From: Anaeromassilibacillus senegalensis
GTDB lineage: Bacteria > Bacillota > Clostridia > Oscillospirales > Acutalibacteraceae
Reading direction: 5' to 3'
Assembly (NCBI RefSeq): GCF_021531715.1
Contig: NZ_JAFBIT010000003.1
Location: 248,001 to 312,000, forward strand
DNA length: 64,000 nt
The translations under genes were made by a program, and so were the position numbers. Shown here in pieces: positions 14,813 to 24,091 of the stretch. The notes below the pieces were generated by a model. That model was given only the letters and a program-made list of their open reading frames with translations, made no database searches and was not told where the DNA came from. The stretch's first letter is position 1, and every line of letters begins with the position of its first letter.

Positions 14813-16183
14813 ATGGCGTTTGAAGGTCTTGCCGATAAGCTCGGCAACGCGTTTAAAAAACTGAAGAACAAGGGCAAGCTTTCGGAAGCCGACGTCAAGG
14901 AGGCCATGCGCGAGGTGCGTCTGGCGCTGCTTGAGGCGGACGTCAACTACAAGGTCGCGAAGGACTTCACGAAGCGCGTCACGGAGCGCGCCGTCGGCGA
15001 GGACGTCATGGAAAGTCTGACGCCCGCGCAGATGGTCATTAAGATCGTCAACGAGGAGCTCACCGCTCTGATGGGCGGCAGCGAGGAGCGGTTGAAAATG
15101 CCCGCGCACCCGCCGGCTGTCATCATGATGTGCGGCTTGCAGGGCGCCGGTAAAACGACGCATTGCGCAAAGCTCGCGAAGATGCTCAAGGGGCGCGGCA
15201 ACCGTCCGCTGCTCGTAGCGGGCGATATTTACCGACCGGCCGCGATCAAGCAGCTCCAGATTGTCGGCGAGCAGGCGGGCGTGCCTGTGTTCGAGATGGG
15301 CACGGAGAACCCGGTGAAGATTGCCGAGGCGGCTGTGCGCCACGCGCGCGATTACGGCAACGACTATGTGATCATCGATACGGCTGGCCGTTTGCAGATT
15401 GACGAAACGCTGATGAACGAGCTGAAGAACATCCGCGAGGCGGTGCATCCGACCGATATTCTGCTCGTGGTCGACGCGATGACCGGTCAGGAGGCCGTGA
15501 ACGTCGCGAAGGCGTTTGACGATCTGCTCGACATCACCGGCGTGATTCTCACAAAGCTCGACGGCGACACCCGCGGCGGCGCGGCGCTCTCGGTCAAGGC
15601 GATCACGGGCAAGCCGATCAAATTCGCCGGCACCGGCGAAAAGCTCGGCGACCTTGAGGTTTTCCACCCCGACCGCATGGCAAGCCGTATTCTCGGCATG
15701 GGCGACGTGCTTTCCCTCATTGAGGAAGCGCAGTCGCGCATCGACGAAAAGGCGGCGGCGCGCACGGCCGAGCGCATGATGCAGAATAAAATGGACTTCA
15801 ACGATCTGCTTGACCAGTTCCAGCAGGTCAAGAAGATGGGGCCTCTCAAAGGCATCCTCTCGAAGCTCCCCGGCGTGAACAACGCGAAGCTCGACGAAAT
15901 GGACATCGACGACCGGATCATGGACCGCAGCGCGGCGATCATCCTCTCGATGACGCCTGAGGAGCGCGCGAAGCCGGAGCTGCTGCAAGCCTCTAGAAAG
16001 CGGCGCATCGCGGCGGGCTGCGGCATGAAGGTGGAGGACGTCAACCGCCTGTGCAACCAGCTCAAGCAGATGCAGAAGCTGATGAAGCAGTTCGGCGGCA
16101 AGAAGGGCAAAAAGATGATGGCCCGTATGGGCGGTATGGGCGGCTTCGGCGGCCCGGACATGGGCGGTTTCCCGCCGTTTTAA
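14813..16183 (+). CDS. ffh: Signal recognition particle protein Ffh (SRP54)
   Basis: 456 residues of the expected N-G-M layout: helical N domain, G domain with P-loop GLQGAGKTTHCAKLA (~105), DTAGR (~185) and TKLDGDTRGGAAL (~245), and a Met-rich M domain ending in a Gly/Met tail (KKMMARMGGMGGFG) that binds SRP RNA and signal peptides. A GTPase that delivers nascent membrane proteins to FtsY/SecYEG. Preceded by GGAAAGGACGG and cotranscribed with ylxM; no SRP RNA gene was recognised nearby. Confidence 0.97.
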   Translation: MAFEGLADKLGNAFKKLKNKGKLSEADVKEAMREVRLALLEADVNYKVAKDFTKRVTERAVGEDVMESLTPAQMVIKIVNEELTALMGGSEERLKMPAHPPAVIMMCGLQGAGKTTHCAKLAKMLKGRGNRPLLVAGDIYRPAAIKQLQIVGEQAGVPVFEMGTENPVKIAEAAVRHARDYGNDYVIIDTAGRLQIDETLMNELKNIREAVHPTDILLVVDAMTGQEAVNVAKAFDDLLDITGVILTKLDGDTRGGAALSVKAITGKPIKFAGTGEKLGDLEVFHPDRMASRILGMGDVLSLIEEAQSRIDEKAAARTAERMMQNKMDFNDLLDQFQQVKKMGPLKGILSKLPGVNNAKLDEMDIDDRIMDRSAAIILSMTPEERAKPELLQASRKRRIAAGCGMKVEDVNRLCNQLKQMQKLMKQFGGKKGKKMMARMGGMGGFGGPDMGGFPPF

Positions 16184-16254
16184 CTCAAATATTGCCGACG
16201 TTTGTTGGTTAATAGATAAAAATTAATTTATATAAAACTTTGGAGGAATTTATC

Positions 16255-16494
16255 ATGGTTAAGATCAGACTTCGCAGAATGGGCGCAAAGAAGGCTCCTT
16301 TCTATCGCATCGTCGTCGCGGATTCCCGTTATCCGAGAGACGGCCGCTTCATTGAGGAGATCGGCTACTACAATCCGATGGAAGAGCCGAGCGTCGTAAA
16401 GGTTGACCCGGAGAAGGCAAAGGCGTGGATGGAGAAGGGCGCACAGCCGACCGATACAGTTAAGGCACTGTTCAAGAAGCACGGCGTAATGTGA
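16255..16494 (+). CDS. rpsP: 30S ribosomal protein S16
   Basis: 79 residues, family length, with [20 protein letters not shown] at the N-terminus and GYYNPMEEP in the middle, both typical of bS16. GGAGGAA lies 6 bases before the ATG at 16255; the in-frame ATG at 16240 overlaps that site. The 71-base gap after ffh is AT-rich and may hold an extra promoter for the ribosomal gene. Confidence 0.97.
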   Translation: MVKIRLRRMGAKKAPFYRIVVADSRYPRDGRFIEEIGYYNPMEEPSVVKVDPEKAKAWMEKGAQPTDTVKALFKKHGVM

Positions 16495-16528
16495 TTGCCT
16501 GGCTCACACGCTGAGAAAGGAAAATCCC

Positions 16529-16762
16529 ATGCAGGAATTACTGAAAATCATCGCGAAGGGTCTCGTCGAAAAGCCGGACGAGGTTACGGTTACGATGGAT
16601 GAGCCCAAGGACGACGGCTCTGTGGTCTATCATCTTCATGTTGCTGAAGAGGATATGGGCAGAGTCATCGGCAAGCAGGGACGCATTGCCAAGGCGATCC
16701 GCGTTGTCATGCGTGCTGCCGCGACAAGAAGCAACGAAAAGGTTATCGTCGAGATCGACTGA
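16529..16762 (+). CDS. khpA: KH domain RNA-binding protein KhpA
   Basis: 77 residues forming one KH domain with the GxxG loop in RVIGKQGRIAKAIR (~50). KhpA acts with KhpB as an RNA chaperone and influences cell division in Firmicutes. Position between rpsP and rimM is conserved in the phylum. It is followed by a terminator that separates it from rimM. Confidence 0.94.
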   Translation: MQELLKIIAKGLVEKPDEVTVTMDEPKDDGSVVYHLHVAEEDMGRVIGKQGRIAKAIRVVMRAAATRSNEKVIVEID

Positions 16763-16769
16763 TCCCGAA

Positions 16770-16799
16770 GGGTGTACGGGTCTCCGTACACCCCTTTTT
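16770..16799 (+). terminator. Terminator or attenuator between khpA and rimM
   Basis: GGGTGTACGG (16770-16779) pairs with CCGTACACCC (16784-16793), loop GTCT, followed by CTTTTTG. It lies only 26 bases before the rimM start, so some read-through into rimM-trmD is likely. Confidence 0.88.
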
Positions 16800-16824
16800 G
16801 TTTACCGGAAAAAGGATGTGTGAT

Positions 16825-17379
16825 ATGGTCAAACAGTTTCTGGAGGCCGGCAGGATCGTCGGCACGCACGGTGTGCGCGGCGAAATGCGCGTGGAGCCGT
16901 GGTGCGATTCCGCCGAATTCCTCAAAAAGGTCAAACGCCTGTATTTTGATGAGGGCCGGACCGACGCGGGGCTTATCGCTTCGCGCGTGCATAAGAGCCA
17001 GCTCCTGATCCGTCTGGAGGGCGTGAACAGCGCGACCGAGGCCGACCTTTACCGCGGGCGCGTGCTGTATCTCAACCGCGATTCCGTGCGCCTGCCGAAG
17101 AACCGCTACTTCATCGACGATCTGATCGGCCTCACCGTACAGGACGACGGGACCGGCGCGGTGTACGGCACGGTGCGCGAGGTCTTTGAGACGGGCGCGA
17201 ACAACGTCTACCGCATCGAAAACGAGCGGGGCGAGGAATTCCTCTTCCCGGCGGTGGATGCGATGATTGCCAAAACGGATATTGCGGCGGGAATCCTCTT
17301 TGTGCGCCCGATCCCGGGTATATTCAACGACAATGCGGAAACAATTGCAGGGGAGGGAAAGCCGGACGATGCGGATTGA
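16825..17379 (+). CDS. rimM: Ribosome maturation factor RimM
   Basis: 184 residues with the RimM N-terminal barrel (EAGRIVGTHGVRGEMRV) and a PRC-barrel C-terminal half (YFIDDLIGLTV, GEEFLFPAVDAMI). It binds S19 and helps 30S assembly. The ATG at 16825 has AAGG 9 bases upstream; two earlier in-frame ATGs are too close to or before that site. Its 3' end overlaps the trmD start by 11 bases. Confidence 0.94.
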   Translation: MVKQFLEAGRIVGTHGVRGEMRVEPWCDSAEFLKKVKRLYFDEGRTDAGLIASRVHKSQLLIRLEGVNSATEADLYRGRVLYLNRDSVRLPKNRYFIDDLIGLTVQDDGTGAVYGTVREVFETGANNVYRIENERGEEFLFPAVDAMIAKTDIAAGILFVRPIPGIFNDNAETIAGEGKPDDAD

Positions 17380-18091
17380 TATTGTGACGCTGTTCCCGGA
17401 GATGTGTGAGAATTTGCTCGCCGAGAGCATCATCGGCCGCGCGCGGTCGCGCGGGCACCTGCAGGTCTGCTGCCATCAGCTCAGGCAGTACGGCGAAGGC
17501 GTGCACAAGCGCGTGGACGACTGTACCTTCGGCGGCGGCAAGGGCATGCTCCTGATGGCGGAGCCGATCGCGGCGAGTTTCGACGCGGTGATCGAACACA
17601 CCGGACAGCGCCCGCATATTCTGTATATGTCCCCCCGCGGACGTGTTCTCAACCAGGAGAAGGTCAGGGAGCTTGCAGGCTACGAAAGCCTTTTGATCCT
17701 GTGCGGGCATTACGAGGGTGTGGACGAGCGCGTGCTGGAAGAATATGATGTGGAGGAGGTCTCCATCGGCGACTTCGTGCTGACCGGCGGCGAGCTCCCG
17801 GCCGTCATTTTGACCGACGCCGTGGCGCGCATGCTGCCGGGCGTGCTCTCCGAGGACGTCTGCTTCGAGGAGGAGAGCCATTTCGGCGGCCTGCTCGAAT
17901 ATCCGCAGTACACGCGGCCGTCCGTGTGGCGCGGACGCGCCGTACCCGAGGTGCTCCTCGGCGGACACCACGAGAATATCCGCCTCTGGAGGCGCGCACA
18001 GTCGCTTTCTCTCACCGAAAAAACGCGCCCTGACCTCTTCCGAAAAATTGAGCTGACGAAGGAAGATAAACGGCTTTTGGGTCAAAAGTAG
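17369..18091 (+). CDS. trmD: tRNA (guanine(37)-N1)-methyltransferase TrmD
   Basis: 240 residues, normal length. N-terminal MRIDIVTLFPEM and the trefoil-knot SAM site are clear: ILYMSPRGRVLNQ, LILCGHYEGVDERV and EVSIGDFVLTGGELPA; the C-terminal helix holds the usual EYPQYTRP. Methylates G37 of tRNAs reading CNN codons and prevents frameshifting. Translation is probably coupled to rimM by the overlap. Confidence 0.96.
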   Translation: MRIDIVTLFPEMCENLLAESIIGRARSRGHLQVCCHQLRQYGEGVHKRVDDCTFGGGKGMLLMAEPIAASFDAVIEHTGQRPHILYMSPRGRVLNQEKVRELAGYESLLILCGHYEGVDERVLEEYDVEEVSIGDFVLTGGELPAVILTDAVARMLPGVLSEDVCFEEESHFGGLLEYPQYTRPSVWRGRAVPEVLLGGHHENIRLWRRAQSLSLTEKTRPDLFRKIELTKEDKRLLGQK

Positions 18092-18228
18092 GCGGATTTT
18101 GGCGCTTTTAATCCATCGGTGGAGGACAAAGCGACGAAATGTTTTCAACATTGCGAGCAAAGTGCACAAACGAATCCGGCAAAAAAAGGATGTGCCACGG
18201 GCATGTATCCAAATTTGAAGGGTTCGGC

Positions 18229-18256
18229 TTGACGAGCAGACAAATTATGCTATAAT
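18229..18256 (+). promoter_or_regulatory. Extended -10 promoter of the HPr gene
   Basis: TTGACG (18229-18234), 16-base spacer ending TGC, TATAAT (18251-18256). The ~78-base leader follows. The 135 bases between trmD and this promoter hold no gene that I can see. Confidence 0.85.
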
Positions 18257-18334
18257 AAGACGCAAGAAGTCATTTGGCTTCGAGCCTTTATGAAATCCAG
18301 CGTATCACTGATTACTTACAGGAGTGTGAATCAC

Positions 18335-18598
18335 ATGTGTGTTAAGGAAGTTATGGTTCAGAACCAGGTAGGTCTCCATGCAAGACCGGCAACGTTTTTC
18401 ATTCAGAAGGCAAATGAGTTCAAGTCTTCTATCTGGGTGGAGAAGGAAGAGCGCCGCGTCAACGCGAAGAGCCTGCTCGGCGTGCTGTCTCTCGGTATTG
18501 TCGGCGGCACGATGATCGATATCATCGCAGACGGCTCCGATGAGCAGGAGGCTGTGGACAGCCTGGTCGCTCTCGTAGAATCAGGTTTTGCAGAATAA
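18335..18598 (+). CDS. HPr family phosphocarrier protein
   Basis: 87 residues. The PTS phosphorylation site His is present in NQVGLHARPATFF (~17), and the regulatory Ser (HPr kinase target) in VNAKSLLGVLSLG (~48), so this is HPr-like rather than Crh, which lacks the His. It passes phosphate from enzyme I to sugar EIIs and, when Ser-phosphorylated, is the CcpA corepressor. GGAG lies 10 bases before the ATG at 18335. It stands alone between its own promoter and terminator, not with ptsI. Confidence 0.94.
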   Translation: MCVKEVMVQNQVGLHARPATFFIQKANEFKSSIWVEKEERRVNAKSLLGVLSLGIVGGTMIDIIADGSDEQEAVDSLVALVESGFAE

Positions 18599-18615
18599 TC
18601 CTTTTGCACAGGCGG

Positions 18616-18649
18616 CGCCTATCGGAGCATTCCGGTAGGCGTTTCTTTT
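18616..18649 (+). terminator. Terminator of the HPr gene
   Basis: An 11-bp stem (18616-18626 with 18631-18641, one G-U pair), GCAT loop, followed by TTTCTTTT. Confidence 0.88.
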
Positions 18650-18673
18650 ATCCCATGGGAAGGAGGGCTTCTG

Positions 18674-20548
18674 ATGGTTTTGCTGACGGAAGAGAAAAAG
18701 CAGCATATCCGCGAGCTGCGCAAAAAGGCGATGAAGCTGCCGCTGCACCCCGGTGTGTACATTATGCACGACAAGGACGGCACGATCATCTATATCGGCA
18801 AGGCGAAGGCGCTCAAAAACCGCGTCAGCCAGTATTTCGGCTCGGATAAGAACCACGACGAAAAGGTGCGCCGCATGGTCTCCAACGTCGAATACTTTGA
18901 ATATATCCTCACAGACAGCGAGTTTGAGGCGCTGATCCTCGAGAGCAGCCTCATCAAGCAGCACCAGCCGAAATACAACATCCTCCTGAAGGACGACAAG
19001 GGTTACAGCTATATCAAGGTGACGGGCGGCGACTGGCCGCGCATTTCGGAGACGAAGCAGGTGCTCGACGACGGCGCGAAGTACATCGGGCCGTACCTCT
19101 CCGCGTGGACGATCAAGGACACGGTGGAGGAGGCGCGGAAGATTTTCCGCCTGCCCTCGTGTACCCGCAAGTTCCCGCAGGATTTCGGCAAGGGGCGCCC
19201 GTGCCTGAATTATTACATCCAGCAGTGCTGCGCGCCGTGCCGCGGACACGTCAGCGCGGCGGACTATCAGGAAGCCGTGCAGGAGGCGCTCGATTTTATC
19301 CGCGGCGGCACGAGCGATTCGGTGCGCATGCTGACCGAAAAAATGAACGAGGCGGCCGAGAATATGGAATTTGAGCTTGCCGCGCGCATACGCGACCGCA
19401 TTGCGGCTATAAATAAGCTCAAGGAGCGCCAGAAGGTTGTCGCGAGCCGCATTGAGGAGCAGGACGTCATGGCGCTCGTGCTCGGCGGCGAGAAGGTGAG
19501 CATACAGGTGTTCCGCTTTTCGGGCGGCAGGCTGTACGACCGCGAATCGTTTATCTTAACCGGCGATGCGGAACCCGAGCAGATCCGCAGCGAGTTTCTG
19601 ACACAATATTATGCCATCCGCGACAAGATCCCGCCGGTCGTCACGCTGGACGGCGCGGCGAACGACAGCGAGGTTATCGCCGAGTGGCTCACGCAGAAGG
19701 CGGGCCGGCGCGTGAAGCTGCACATTCCCGTGAAGGGCGAGCAGAAGCAGCTTGTGGAGATGTGCCGCACAAACGCGGCGGAGGCGCTCGCGCAGGCGAC
19801 CGGGCGCTCCACGGGGCGCGAAACCTCCGCGCTCGACGAGCTGCGCCAGCTTCTCAATCTCCCGAAAACGCCGGAATATATCGAATCGTACGATATTTCC
19901 AACCTCGCGGGCGGCGAAAACGTCGCGGGCATGGTTGTCTTTGAAAACGGCCGCCCCCTGAAAAGCGCGTACCGCAAATTCAAGATCAAAACAGTCGAGG
20001 GGCAGGACGACTACGGCAGCATGCGCGAGGTCATCGCGCGGCGCTTTGAGGAATACAGAGCCGCCGAAAAGGCGGAGGGATTCGGGCGTCTGCCTGACCT
20101 GATTCTGCTCGACGGCGGCAAGGGGCATGTTTCGGCGGTGCGCCCGCTGCTGCAGCAGATGCAGATCGATGTGCCGGTGTACGGCATGGTGAAGGACGAC
20201 AAGCACCGCACGCGCGCGATCGCCGAGGACGGCGGAGAGATCGCCATCAACTCGAACCGCGCGGCGTTTACGCTCGTCTCACAGATTCAGGATGAGGTGC
20301 ACCGCTTCGCGATCGGCTATCACCGCCAGCAGCGGAAAAAGTCGTCGATCTCCACGACGCTGACCTCGATTCCCGGCGTCGGCGAGACGCGTGCCCGGGC
20401 GCTGATGCGCCATTTTCGCACGCTGCGCGCCGTGAGCGAGGCGACCGAGGAAATGCTGCGGCAGGCGCCGGGCATGAACGCGCCCGCCGCGCGGGCTGTG
20501 TACCGGTATTTTCACGCGGAGGAAGCGCAGGAAGCAGAACAGCCATAA
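18674..20548 (+). CDS. uvrC: Excinuclease ABC subunit C
   Basis: 624 residues in the full UvrC order: GIY-YIG nuclease (PGVYIMHDKDGTIIYIGKAK, ~25-45), Cys-rich NYYIQQCCAPC, UVR motif (~210-240), RNase H-like 5' nuclease with YDISNLAGGENVAGMVVF (~400), and a C-terminal helix-hairpin-helix pair (SIPGVGETRARAL). Makes the dual incisions of nucleotide excision repair. GGAGG is 7 bases before the ATG. Confidence 0.97.
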   Translation: MVLLTEEKKQHIRELRKKAMKLPLHPGVYIMHDKDGTIIYIGKAKALKNRVSQYFGSDKNHDEKVRRMVSNVEYFEYILTDSEFEALILESSLIKQHQPKYNILLKDDKGYSYIKVTGGDWPRISETKQVLDDGAKYIGPYLSAWTIKDTVEEARKIFRLPSCTRKFPQDFGKGRPCLNYYIQQCCAPCRGHVSAADYQEAVQEALDFIRGGTSDSVRMLTEKMNEAAENMEFELAARIRDRIAAINKLKERQKVVASRIEEQDVMALVLGGEKVSIQVFRFSGGRLYDRESFILTGDAEPEQIRSEFLTQYYAIRDKIPPVVTLDGAANDSEVIAEWLTQKAGRRVKLHIPVKGEQKQLVEMCRTNAAEALAQATGRSTGRETSALDELRQLLNLPKTPEYIESYDISNLAGGENVAGMVVFENGRPLKSAYRKFKIKTVEGQDDYGSMREVIARRFEEYRAAEKAEGFGRLPDLILLDGGKGHVSAVRPLLQQMQIDVPVYGMVKDDKHRTRAIAEDGGEIAINSNRAAFTLVSQIQDEVHRFAIGYHRQQRKKSSISTTLTSIPGVGETRARALMRHFRTLRAVSEATEEMLRQAPGMNAPAARAVYRYFHAEEAQEAEQP

Positions 20549-20567
20549 GGCGGATTTCGCCTTTTTT
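20547..20567 (+). terminator. Terminator of uvrC
   Basis: AAGGCG (20547-20552) pairs with CGCCTT (20558-20563), and six T residues run 20562-20567; the stem begins at the uvrC stop codon. Confidence 0.75.
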
Positions 20568-20600
20568 CGGCTTTTCTCTGCAAAAACTCTGCAAAAATGG

Positions 20601-20629
20601 TTGACATATTCTATGTTTAATGGGATAAT
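20601..20629 (+). promoter_or_regulatory. Promoter of the rsmD-coaD unit
   Basis: TTGACA (20601-20606), 17-base spacer, GATAAT (20624-20629), 33 bases before the rsmD start. Confidence 0.85.
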
Positions 20630-20662
20630 CAATTTGTTATAAAGGAAAGGAGTTGTTCGGCT

Positions 20663-21208
20663 GTGCGCATTATTACCGGCTCCCGCCGAGGAAAGAAGCT
20701 GAAAACTCTGGAGGGCAGCTCCGTGCGGCCTACGCCGGACCGCGTGAAGGAATCGCTGTTCAACATCCTGCAGTTCGATATTGAGGGCAGGGTGTTCCTC
20801 GACCTGTTCGCGGGCTCCGGCCAGATCGGCCTGGAGGCAATCAGCCGCGGCGCGGATCACGCCGTGTTCGTGGACAGCGCCAAGGCTTCCTGCGCAGTGG
20901 TGCAGGAAAACATTGAGGCGACGGGCTTTTCGGCGCAGGCGCGGGTGGTCAACGCGGACTACGCGTCGTTCCTGCTGCGCAACACGGAGCGGTTCGACAT
21001 TGCGTTCCTCGATCCGCCGTACCGCACGGGCACGCTGGAAAAGGCGCTCGAAGCCGTTTCGGCGCACATGAACCGCGGCGGCATCGTGATCTGTGAGCAT
21101 CCGCAGGACGAGAAGCTGCCGGAAAAGGCCGGCGAATTCGTCCGCACGCGCGAATACCGCTACGGAAAAATACTGCTGACCGCTTACCGCCATGAGAGCA
21201 TGGCCTGA
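20663..21208 (+). CDS. rsmD: 16S rRNA (guanine(966)-N2)-methyltransferase RsmD
   Basis: 181 residues, GTG start behind AAGGAG. N-terminal RIITGSRRGKKL and RPTPDRVKESLFNIL, SAM motif FLDLFAGSGQIGLEA (~50) and catalytic DPPY (AFLDPPYRTG, ~125) define RsmD. The rsmD-coaD order is conserved across bacteria. The first gene of its unit. Confidence 0.95.
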   Translation: MRIITGSRRGKKLKTLEGSSVRPTPDRVKESLFNILQFDIEGRVFLDLFAGSGQIGLEAISRGADHAVFVDSAKASCAVVQENIEATGFSAQARVVNADYASFLLRNTERFDIAFLDPPYRTGTLEKALEAVSAHMNRGGIVICEHPQDEKLPEKAGEFVRTREYRYGKILLTAYRHESMA

Positions 21209-21230
21209 GCGGCCGGGATGGGGTCTTTAC

Positions 21231-21719
21231 ATGAGGATAGGCATTTGTCCGGGAAGCTTTGACCCGGTTACGCTGGGGCATATGGACATCATCACCCGCG
21301 CGTGTAAAATTTTCGATAAAGTCATTGTCGCGGTGCCGGTCAATCCGGATAAGCACGCGAGCTTCACGGTGGAGGAGCGCATGGACATGCTGCGCACCGT
21401 CACGCAGGGGCTCAACGTGGAGGTGGACTGCGTGCGCGGCCTTCTGGCCGATTACGCGCACGAGAAAAACGCCGCGGCCATCGTCAAGGGTCTGCGCGCG
21501 ATTTCGGACTTCGAGTATGAATTCCAGATGGCGCTTACCAATAAAAAACTGAACCCGGAGGTCGAAACGATGTTTCTGCCCACGAGCGTGGAAAACATGT
21601 TTTTGAGCTCCAGCATGGTCAAGCAGGTGGCGGGTTTCGGCGGCGATATTTCGCATTTTGTGCCGGAATGCCTGCTCGAAAGAATCAACGAAAGACTTTG
21701 CCGCACGGCGCGCGGCTGA
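21231..21719 (+). CDS. coaD: Phosphopantetheine adenylyltransferase
   Basis: 162 residues. CPGSFDPVTLGHMDII carries the nucleotidyltransferase TxGH motif and the C-terminal half has the second ATP motif in MFLSSSMVKQVAGFGGDIS. Makes dephospho-CoA from 4'-phosphopantetheine and ATP. The frame opens upstream at 21192, but the ATG at 21231 begins the conserved strand and has GGGATGGGG about 8 bases ahead. Confidence 0.96.
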   Translation: MRIGICPGSFDPVTLGHMDIITRACKIFDKVIVAVPVNPDKHASFTVEERMDMLRTVTQGLNVEVDCVRGLLADYAHEKNAAAIVKGLRAISDFEYEFQMALTNKKLNPEVETMFLPTSVENMFLSSSMVKQVAGFGGDISHFVPECLLERINERLCRTARG

Positions 21720-21756
21720 GCGCATCGGCTGAAAATAAGAAAGGAATGGATTACCC

Positions 21757-22224
21757 ATGAGCAATAATCAGGCAGCAGTTGAAGATTTAATCGACGAACT
21801 CTACGACGTTTTGGAAAAGGGTTGGAGCCTGCCGCTCTCCGGCGGCAAGTCGTTCATCGACAGCGAGGAAGCCAAGCAGATTCTCGACGAGATTCGCGAG
21901 GCAATCCCGGCGGAGGTGCGCAAGGCGAAGGCGATCGTTGCGGACCGCGCACAGATCATCAGCGAGGCGCAGCGCGAGGCGGAGACGATTGTCCGCGTCG
22001 CCGAGGAAAAGGCCAAAACGCTTGTCAATCAGGAAGAGATCGTCCGTCAGGCGCAGGCCAAGGCGAACGATATCATGGCGCAGGCGCAGGTGAAGTTCCG
22101 CGAGATGCGCAAGGCCTCGAACGATTACGTGGAGGACATCATGCGCCGTACCGATGAGGCGGTGAGCGCATCGCTGGCCGAGCTCAGAAAAACCCGCCAG
22201 TCGATCAAGTCCACCCAGCAGTAA
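21757..22224 (+). CDS. Coiled-coil protein downstream of coaD, function unknown
   Basis: 155 residues, almost all charged helix rich in Glu, Ala, Lys and Gln. An N-terminal ~45-residue segment (VEDLIDELYDVLEKGWSLPL) is followed by a long coiled coil resembling ATP synthase subunit B or DivIVA stalks (VRKAKAIVADRAQIISEAQ, then repeats to ~150). No membrane segment. Proteins of this type commonly sit next to coaD in Clostridia and are labelled ATPase-like without evidence. RBS GAAAGGA precedes the ATG; a terminator follows. Confidence 0.88.
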   Translation: MSNNQAAVEDLIDELYDVLEKGWSLPLSGGKSFIDSEEAKQILDEIREAIPAEVRKAKAIVADRAQIISEAQREAETIVRVAEEKAKTLVNQEEIVRQAQAKANDIMAQAQVKFREMRKASNDYVEDIMRRTDEAVSASLAELRKTRQSIKSTQQ

Positions 22225-22255
22225 GTACTTGTCCATAAATTTTTTGCTTTCTCAG

Positions 22256-22285
22256 GCAGGCTGTGCAACCGCATGGCCTGCTTTT
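22256..22285 (+). terminator. Terminator of the rsmD-coaD unit
   Basis: GCAGGC (22256-22261) pairs with GCCTGC (22276-22281), followed by TTTTTC. Confidence 0.7.
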
Positions 22286-22533
22286 TCTGTTCGGCAGAGA
22301 AAAACTGCGGCGAAACTGTACAAAAAATGGAAATTATAGCAGAATCGGCGTTTCAGGAAGGCGTCAGGATAAAATCTGGAATTGTAAACATTTTGTAAAT
22401 AAATCCAGCAGCCCTTCGCGGCGATTCTAGAATAAACACAAGATATTGCGTTTTTTCGACAAAAAAATAAGGCTGAACACAATTTGTATTCGACCAGCCA
22501 ATCGAACGCGGTAAACATAATTTTTATTTCGGG
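22286..22533. other. Gene-free AT-rich stretch ahead of mraZ
   Basis: About 250 bases without a credible reading frame on either strand, notably AT-rich (several A and T runs). It leads into the mraZ promoter and may carry upstream control of the division cluster. No clear dyad or RNA structure was recognised. Confidence 0.5.
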
Positions 22534-22562
22534 TTGATTTTGCGCCCCGGATAGAGTATAAT
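22534..22562 (+). promoter_or_regulatory. Promoter of the mraZ division/wall cluster
   Basis: TTGATT (22534-22539), 17-base spacer, TATAAT (22557-22562). Transcription would begin near 22570, directly before the MraZ-type boxes. Confidence 0.85.
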
Positions 22563-22574
22563 AAGCCCATGTGA

Positions 22575-22619
22575 GTGGCAAATCGTGGCGCGAAGTGGCA
22601 AAGCTGCGGGGTGTGTGGC
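22575..22619 (+). promoter_or_regulatory. MraZ-type operator: five boxes at a 10-base period
   Basis: GTGGC occurs at 22575, 22585, 22595 and 22615, with a degenerate TGCGG at 22605, all in one 10-base register. MraZ rings are known to bind series of GTGG-type boxes at 10-base spacing upstream of their own gene. Here the array lies just downstream of the -10, so binding should repress the cluster. Confidence 0.88.
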
Positions 22620-22672
22620 ATGAAAATCCATGCTTTGGCGGCCCAGCGCGCCGGAAAGGGAACGGCGACTGT

Positions 22673-23092
22673 ATGTTGATGGGCGAATATCAACATAATA
22701 TGGATGCGAAGGGACGTGTAACGATCCCTTCGAAGTACCGTGAAGAGCTCGGTGAGCGTTTTTACGTTTCCCGGGGTCTTGACGGCTGCCTGACCCTGTA
22801 CTCGGAGGAGCAGTGGCAGAAGCGCGTCGAGCAGATCAACGCGTGTCCCGAGGCGCAGGCCAAAAATATCCGGCGCTTCGCCTTTGCGTCGACGGAGGCC
22901 GTTGTACCGGACAAGCAGGGCCGGATTCTCATCAGCCCGAGTCTGCGCGCGCATGCCGGTCTTGTGAAGGACGTCACCGTGATCGGCGTCGGCCTCACGG
23001 CGGAGATCTGGGACACCGAGCGCTGGCTCAAGTACAATGAGGAGATGTCCAGCGAGAGCCTCCTCGCCGATATGACCGCTTTACAGATTTAA
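22673..23092 (+). CDS. mraZ: Division/cell wall cluster transcriptional regulator MraZ
   Basis: 139 residues of two SpoVT/AbrB-like swapped-hairpin repeats: GEYQHNMDAKGRVTIPSKYR at the N-terminus and TEAVVPDKQGRILISPSLR in the second half, both with the DxxGR signature. Autorepressor of the dcw cluster via the boxes at 22575-22619. The frame opens at 22571, but the ATG at 22673 begins the conserved domain and has AAAGGG ~12 bases upstream. Stop is 1 base before rsmH. Confidence 0.96.
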   Translation: MLMGEYQHNMDAKGRVTIPSKYREELGERFYVSRGLDGCLTLYSEEQWQKRVEQINACPEAQAKNIRRFAFASTEAVVPDKQGRILISPSLRAHAGLVKDVTVIGVGLTAEIWDTERWLKYNEEMSSESLLADMTALQI

Positions 23093-23093
23093 G

Positions 23094-24029
<936 letters not shown>

Positions 24030-24091
24030 TTAAACTTTAGTATAACATAGAATAAACAAACGGACAAGACTGGAAAAGGAGGAAAACGGGA

